Part shown: positions 24,601-27,660 of the stretch, one piece after another | Position numbering within the stretch: position 1 is the stretch's first letter | Layout: each line of letters opens with the position of its first letter | NCBI GenBank assembly: GCA_035517515.1 | Contig: DATIYQ010000346.1 | Coordinates: 1-27,660, forward strand | DNA: 27,660 nucleotides | Direction: 5' to 3' | Source: JOPF136 sp035517515 | Lineage (GTDB): Bacteria > Acidobacteriota > Terriglobia > Acidiferrales > UBA7541 | Notes under the pieces: generated by a model | Seen by the model: only the letters and a program-made list of their open reading frames with translations | The model's database searches: none | What the model was told of the DNA's origin: nothing | Translations under genes and position numbers: made by a program

Positions 24601-27600
24601 GATCACCAACTCGGGGACCGTGCAGCAGTCCACGAGCGCGGGGCCCGCGTTCATCAACGTGACGCTGGTGAACAGCGGAACGGTGCAGGCGACCACGGGC
24701 ACACTGGTGCTGAACGGCGGCAGTACAAGCACGGGCAATTACAAAACCACGGCCAGTGGCGCGATCCTGCAATTCGGAGGCGCGGCTCCCTTCAATCTCA
24801 GTGGAGCGCTCTCCGGCATCGGCACGTTCAACTTCCAGGGCGGGACGCAAAACCTCACCGGTACGTACACGGTCACTACCGCCAGCGGTACCACGTCTGT
24901 GAGCGGAGCGACCGTGAACATGGTGGCCCCTCTGGCGATTACCAGCTTGGGGGCGCTCAACTTGAGCGCGGGCACTCTGAACCTTTCCAGCGCCACGGCC
25001 ACGGTGACTACGCCCTCGCTCACTTTTTCTGCGACCGGATCGGCGACTCTTTCCGGCACGAACAACCTCACCGTGAACGGTGCTACGACCTGGACGGGCG
25101 GCGGGACTGGGAGCCTTGCCGGTACCGGCACCACAACGCTGAACGGTCCGATCACGATCAGCAACGGCATCGCCGCGATCAGCGCGGGCATGGTGATCGC
25201 AAAGGGCAATACCACCGTGAGCGGTGCCGGAGGAATGTCTTTCTCCAACGGCGCGACCTGGACCAATTTCACCGGTTTCACCTTCGCCATTCAGAACAAT
25301 GCCACCTTCAGCCAGGGACCGGGAGCGCAGGGAATCTTCGTGAACCAGGGGACGCTGCTTTCGACCAGCCCCACGCAGTCCTTCTTTGGGCCTTCGCTGA
25401 ACAATACGGGTCTGGTCAATGTAATGACCGGAACGCTCTCGTTAACCGGAGGCGGGACGTGCGCCCCGGCGGCGAACTGTTCGGGCTCGATCACCCTGGC
25501 GAACAACACGGCCCTTACCTTCGGCAATGGAACCTATAACCTGGGCGGCAGTTTGACCGGGACGGGCACAACAGCCGTAACCGTGAACAATGGGGCCACG
25601 GTGAATTTTGCGGCCCCGGCGGCCGGCATCACCACGATGACCGACAATGGAGTGGCCACCGTCGGTTCGGGAATCAACCTCGGCATCGGCACGCTGACGG
25701 TGAGCGGCGGTTCCACCAGCACCCTGAGCGGGTTCGGCTCCATCACGGGCAACGTGAACGTGTCGAATGGAAACATTCATGCCGGAGGCTCGCCCGGGAC
25801 CCTCACCATCAACGGCAATTTCACCATGGGCGGGGGGGGCGTCCTGAATGCGGACCTCGGTGGCACAACAGCGGGCACGGGCTACTCACAGATCGTGGTG
25901 AACGGCACGCCGCCCACTTCTGGCACAGCGACGCTGGCCGGCACGCTGAACGTCACCAACTTCGGCGGCTTCTCGGCCGCTGCCGGGAATTCGTTTATCC
26001 TGATTCTCCCGGCCGCAGTGACCGGCACGTTTGCGACTACGATCCTTCCGCCGCCGCCCTCCGGCTCGACGTTTAGCGTGAGTTATGCCGCTGCGCCCAC
26101 CGGTGTGGTGCTGATGGCCTCGGCGGCGCCCGCGCCGGTCGTGGGACCGCTTACGCCGGTGATGTTCGGCAGCGTGCCGCAGCTCACCACCAGCGGCTCG
26201 ATGATGGTCACGCTGACCAACACCGGCACCGCAGCGCTGAATTTCTCTGCCGCGCCCAGCCTCAGCGGCGCGAACGCCAGCGACTTTGCCATTGTGGGCA
26301 ACCCCCCTGCCGTTCCTGCCTGCGCGCTGGGTGCGCCCGTGGCCGCCAATGGCGGCACTTGCACCGTTACGCTCACCTTCACGCCTTCGAGCAACACGGT
26401 CACGGAGAACGCCTCGCTGGTGTTCATGGACGACGCCACGCCGCCCACGCAAATCGTGGCGCTCAGCGGCACGGGCATTCCCCCCAATGTGAGCATCACC
26501 GGCAGCGGAGCCTTCGGCAATCAGGTGGTGAACACCCCGAGCGCGGCGCAAACGCTGACGGTCAGCGTGGCCGCCAACACCGGCACGCTGGTGCTCACCT
26601 CCATCACCATCACCGGCGCGAACGCGGGCGACTTCGCCATCAGCGGGACGGGCACCACCTGTCCGCTGGGCGCGGGGACGCTGGCCGGCAACATGAGCTG
26701 CGCGGTGGCCATCACCTTTACGCCCACGGCCGCAGGCGCGCGCAACGCCACGCTGAACGTCGCCGGGAGCGATCTGCCGGGGACTCCGAAGACCGCGGCG
26801 CTCAGCGGGACCGGGACGGCCCCGGCGGTGACGCTGATGCCCACCGGGCTGACCTTCGGCGTGGTTGCCCTGGGCTCGAACAGCACGATGAGCGTAAGGG
26901 TGACCAACTCCGGGACGGCGACGCTGACCTTTAACAACCTCACCATCACCGGTCCCAACATGGCGGACTTCACGTTTGCCGAAGGGACGACCTGCTCGGG
27001 AGATGGCGGGCAGGTGAGTGCGGGCAATTTCTGCACCATCGCGGTGACGTTCACGCCGTCGGCGATTCAGCCGGAAAGCGCGACGCTGAACATCTTCGAC
27101 AACGCGGCGGGGAGTCCGCAGACGGTGGCGCTGGCCGGCGGCGGGCCGGGGTTCACGCTGATGGTGCCGCCCAGCTCGACGGGGGGCAACGGTTCGACCA
27201 TCACCGTGCTGCCAGGAGATACGGCCACGTACACCCTGATGCTGACGTGCTCGCCGGGGGTAACCGGTACGATCACGCTGGCGGGGATGCAGCCGCTGCC
27301 GCCGAGCACGATCCTGACGATCACGCCGATGATGATCACCTGTCCTTCGACCGGACCGGTGACGGTGATGGTGTCGCTGCAAACGAACTGCACGGCGACG
27401 CTGGTGGCGCCACGCGGGCCGTTCCACGGTCCGGCCGGTCCGAGCGTGCCGCTCTCCGGCGTGCTGGCGGCGCTGCTGCTGATGCTGCTGGGCACGTGGC
27501 TGGTGGCGAGCGGCTTCGTAGCCCCGGCGTCCCGCCGGCTTTTGGCGGTGACCGCCAGCGAGGGAGGCCGGCCGGTGGGCTTCGCTAAACTGGCTCCGGC

Positions 27601-27660
27601 GCTGGTGCTGCTGGTGGCGGTGGTGCTGCCGCTGTGCCTGGCGGGATGCGGGGTGAACAA
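18632..27660 (+). CDS. Giant secreted repeat protein (NHL, choice-of-anchor D, beta-helix), 3' truncated
   Basis: One frame stays open from the ATG at 18632 (GGAGGAG upstream) to the window edge: 3009 full codons without a stop. A signal peptide (about 1-26, VVMGWLVLPALLRAQ) is followed in order by about 11 NHL-like beta-propeller repeats (about 30-740), three choice-of-anchor-D/ASH domains (about 742-1073) and an Ig-like domain (about 1077-1180, LPAGAVGVPYGVDIGVSGGS). Next come four barrel-like modules (about 1187-1650), a fourth anchor-D domain (about 1665-1770), a Gly/Thr/Ser-rich beta-helix (about 1772-2490), three more anchor-D domains (about 2503-2840), a Thr-rich domain and two hydrophobic segments (about 2944-2963 and 2988-3008). 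Each anchor-D domain keeps a Cys pair and the TFTPS strand. Probably a surface or envelope-attached adhesin-like protein; its ligand is unknown. The last residues read LCLAGCGVN, and by analogy with related proteins a short Ser/Thr-rich tail probably follows beyond the window. Confidence 0.88.
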   Translation, partial: MHGCSRVVRIFVVMGWLVLPALLRAQVPTVSSVAGGVPEAGPGTSASLEMLGGIGRDASGNVYFASAAAVILELDTTGTLSVFAGNGTCCFSGDGGPATNAQASITPFAPVSSVKVDPAGNVYFVDTGTCVIRMIPAGGGNITTVAGTPNTDYTTFPNCNYGGDGGPATSATMSPAYIAFDPTGNMYIADQSVCVIRKVDHVTQTITTVAGNVAAGCAGNIGVGDGGPATSAQFVYPFAVAVDAAGDIYVGDFFPITGPGDVRRVDGTTHQISTIGGGGATLPANGLVATNAVFGGPTGLALDSGGNLLIADSGLNLVMSENPATKILTLLAGDFALGPGFSGDGGPATSAQLHSSGSGGAMDVVVDGAGNLTLTDTLNFRVRRVDFATKTISTIAGNGSAGDGGPATSAIVFAGGTAVDAAGNAYIADLDNGRIRKVDPSTGQISTVAGSDVGPAPAPSGDGQPATSAQLLAPRFPAVDASGNIFFVTENNAKIRRVDGGSGIINTYAGTGTAGYNGDGTPAASAQLNTARGLAVNAAGDLFIADAGNQEVRVVDHSSLNINAAAGSHALGPGYTGDGGAATQARLHTPSYVAVDSLGNLFITDRGNNVIRRVDAVTQKITTVAGNFAMGAGFSGDGGPATMARLNSPRAAATDMYGNLYIADGAYATNRMRVVNSVTGIITTLGGTGAQNFSGDGGPAAAAGLAPTSVSISSDASGNILVYFSDGLSARVRLITVPPVPAFYVTPAAGLSFGNQVVGTPSAAQTLTVANSGTGSLTVSAVNFVGPNAADFAVVSGGTCTGTTNFTLAPTASCTLKFTFTPSLAQGESAILFLTAAGPFNSQPIPLTGTGTPAVGPGISATPDPLAFGAVPQGTPSAPRTLVFSNPGSATLTITGLGISGGLAADFAQAAGGTCGNLPISVNASGNCTVLFTFTPSTNLVESTTLQVTDNAPLSPQSVVLTGTGTSPEVQVPPFLEFGQWPMGATSGNLVLTLVNQGNGTLNFMTPAYHIVGTNAGDFQDKATTCSGSVAPAGSCTITLTFTPSTMSTETATVTFSDNAPPGTQSVPLYGAGVGLTPMFTMTTLPAGAVGVPYGVDIGVSGGSPPYSYAVTSGSLPAGFMLNPTQSGNLNAGHIYTVDVNGNPGAPAANAGTFTFGVTVTDSTNNMTTATISLTIGPAPANTNPGLLKGQYAFQLSAFGDSDPNIHLAIGSLTFDGAGAVTGVVDLNEPSRINQNLAVTGTYSVGPDNRGYMVLNAAGMSGSLNLAVAIGGVYRGLAYTASLTQFNDNAANDHIGSGFMRLQDPAAFTQNSFAGTFAYGLTGQDSTVNRAAVVGAITFDNALHVTGGMEDLVSSEGAATVSSITGTYTAPDANGRTVLSLNLVPGGASTTVVYIISAGESYAMSLDNRSVNDVLIGSALKQLTPGAFTNASLAGPDVFRLMGQGGGGTEAIIGLGGTSAGTLTVTADQNSAGALLMNEIYSATYSVAANGRTTVTPPPASGNQNAVLYLASQDRGFFLSADPAVTFGYVEPQVGSSFSAASLTGNAIFGQQETVSGHEATSGVAMLTAPGSGIFNLTVDDSHSAGNLSFAENFGTITFSIMGNGHFSATGPSLGNATGYLVSPYEWALFDTSGPASDPTPSVHPQLTLIQTFAAPPGTPSPIAETVIFPMPVTQGNTATSTPVTFTNTGLGPMVFTGVDPASNSPDFSASGTCLPAVGMLILQPGSSCTLMITFMPTVTTPTGTLLTETLILDTDGTSNVTYTLQGTAMSTTSCGTNSWTGTAGDGQWTTATNWSTGVIPVSTDDACIPTGFNVTVGALAAANQTIRSLTVQGTSTLTVSSGPLTVSTTATLTSLTVNGGSLTVTGAATVSTSATVSAGTVNFNGATTIAALNLSGGALMGSGTVTVSGPVVWSGGTIGGAENVTANGTITVSGGATLDTATLNAASTMTISTGCLAMANGAMLKIGATGLLDIRNGCNIASTGGAAPAITNSGTVQQSTSAGPAFINVTLVNSGTVQATTGTLVLNGGSTSTGNYKTTASGAILQFGGAAPFNLSGALSGIGTFNFQGGTQNLTGTYTVTTASGTTSVSGATVNMVAPLAITSLGALNLSAGTLNLSSATATVTTPSLTFSATGSATLSGTNNLTVNGATTWTGGGTGSLAGTGTTTLNGPITISNGIAAISAGMVIAKGNTTVSGAGGMSFSNGATWTNFTGFTFAIQNNATFSQGPGAQGIFVNQGTLLSTSPTQSFFGPSLNNTGLVNVMTGTLSLTGGGTCAPAANCSGSITLANNTALTFGNGTYNLGGSLTGTGTTAVTVNNGATVNFAAPAAGITTMTDNGVATVGSGINLGIGTLTVSGGSTSTLSGFGSITGNVNVSNGNIHAGGSPGTLTINGNFTMGGGGVLNADLGGTTAGTGYSQIVVNGTPPTSGTATLAGTLNVTNFGGFSAAAGNSFILILPAAVTGTFATTILPPPPSGSTFSVSYAAAPTGVVLMASAAPAPVVGPLTPVMFGSVPQLTTSGSMMVTLTNTGTAALNFSAAPSLSGANASDFAIVGNPPAVPACALGAPVAANGGTCTVTLTFTPSSNTVTENASLVFMDDATPPTQIVALSGTGIPPNVSITGSGAFGNQVVNTPSAAQTLTVSVAANTGTLVLTSITITGANAGDFAISGTGTTCPLGAGTLAGNMSCAVAITFTPTAAGARNATLNVAGSDLPGTPKTAALSGTGTAPAVTLMPTGLTFGVVALGSNSTMSVRVTNSGTATLTFNNLTITGPNMADFTFAEGTTCSGDGGQVSAGNFCTIAVTFTPSAIQPESATLNIFDNAAGSPQTVALAGGGPGFTLMVPPSSTGGNGSTITVLPGDTATYTLMLTCSPGVTGTITLAGMQPLPPSTILTITPMMITCPSTGPVTVMVSLQTNCTATLVAPRGPFHGPAGPSVPLSGVLAALLLMLLGTWLVASGFVAPASRRLLAVTASEGGRPVGFAKLAPALVLLVAVVLPLCLAGCGVN
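18700..20850 (+). repeat. About 11 tandem NHL-like repeats within the giant gene
   Basis: Units of roughly 165-190 bases each contain a GDGGPATSAQL-like turn, then VAVDAAGNLYIAD-like and RKVD, then ITTVAGNG-like strands. Recognisable GDGG-type cores fall near 18907, 19117, 19300, 19480 (degenerate), 19660, 19836, 20013, 20187, 20359, 20532 and 20710. The DNA core GACGGCGGGCCGGCCACC recurs with few changes. They would form one or two beta-propellers. Confidence 0.8.
20850..21850 (+). repeat. Three choice-of-anchor-D (ASH/HYDIN-like) domains
   Basis: Three units of about 110 residues, at about 20850-21183, 21200-21530 and 21537-21850. Each starts with a LxFGxxxxG strand, carries NSGTGSLT-like, GPNAADF-like and SCTLKFTFTPS-like segments, and ends LTGTG or similar. 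Each has two cysteines placed to form a disulphide. Confidence 0.8.
22187..23600 (+). repeat. Four barrel-like modules of about 115 residues
   Basis: Units begin near 22187 (LLKGQYAFQL), 22561 (NSFAGTFAYGL), 22918 (NASLAGPDVFRL) and 23244 (SAASLTGNAIFG). Each continues with a G-x-ITFD or similar strand, a TGTYTV-NGR-like strand and a YxxSxDxx-like strand, and the first three end in a linker ahead of the next unit. They are predicted all-beta and unlike the flanking anchor-D domains. Confidence 0.6.
23946..26110 (+). repeat. Gly/Thr/Ser-rich beta-helix region
   Basis: It begins with the autotransporter-like SWTGTAGDGQWTTATNWSTG and runs through hundreds of residues of short strand-turn repeats (LTVSSGPLTVSTTATLTSLT-like). 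It ends with NGNIHAGGSPGTLTINGNFT and LGGTTAGTGYSQIVVNG, a closing element like that of autotransporter or PATR passenger domains. No outer-membrane barrel follows. Confidence 0.65.
26138..27150 (+). repeat. Three further choice-of-anchor-D domains near the C-terminus
   Basis: Units at about 26138-26478, 26488-26818 and 26825-27150, each with the FGxV strand, the Cys pair and the TFTPS strand. The middle one (26513-26563) is nearly identical at DNA level to part of the first anchor-D domain (20888-20938). Confidence 0.8.

Noticed and set aside
25886..27427. Long minus-strand ORF of about 513 codons opposite the giant gene
   Set aside because: Its translation is a shapeless Arg/His/Gly-rich string with no fold or motif, while the plus strand encodes clear anchor-D domains. 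High GC and biased third positions create such antisense frames. The same holds for 18485-19693 and 20390-21571.

Overview
The window looks like chromosomal DNA of an Acidobacteriota bacterium. The evidence is a high GC content, two copies of the VWFA-related domain known mainly from Acidobacteria, and a huge surface protein built from NHL-type and choice-of-anchor-D repeats of the kind common in that phylum. Most of the window is ordinary core and regulatory gene content. No rRNA, tRNA, CRISPR array, insertion sequence or phage gene was recognised.

Layout from left to right. A thiolase gene (minus, 81-1262) has its own promoter and two hairpins after its stop. A visibly less GC-rich patch (1376-2222, minus) holds a small antitoxin-like ORF and a zeta-toxin-like kinase gene broken by one in-frame amber codon. 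Divergent from it is a 1021-residue UvrD-type helicase fused to a RecB/Cas4-like iron-sulphur nuclease (plus, 2295-5360). A minus-strand operon follows (7372-5469): an ECF sigma factor, an overlapping zinc-finger anti-sigma factor and a small exported protein. Next are a PPOX/F420-type flavin-fold enzyme (minus, 7557-7958) with a near-consensus promoter and a long hairpin-bearing leader, and two divergent VWFA-related secreted proteins (8354-9472 minus, 9562-10575 plus).

The middle holds a YjbQ-family protein (minus), a LamG-VanZ membrane fusion (plus), an ABM-type small enzyme (minus), and two translationally coupled PP2C/RsbU-type phosphatases (plus, 13492-16802). One phosphatase carries an FHA domain and both carry GAF domains, so together they look like a partner-switching or stress-signalling input. 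A TMTC-like membrane glycosyltransferase with TPRs (minus, 16833-18404) converges on them.

The last 9 kb (18632 to the window edge) is one uninterrupted reading frame of more than 3000 codons. It starts with a strong ribosome binding site and a signal peptide. It carries about 11 NHL-like repeats, three choice-of-anchor-D domains, an Ig-like domain, four repeats of a barrel-like module, a fourth anchor-D domain, a long Gly/Thr/Ser-rich beta-helix, three more anchor-D domains and two hydrophobic C-terminal segments. Its stop lies beyond the window. This gene and the broken toxin locus are the most unusual parts. I found no convincing new multi-gene system.
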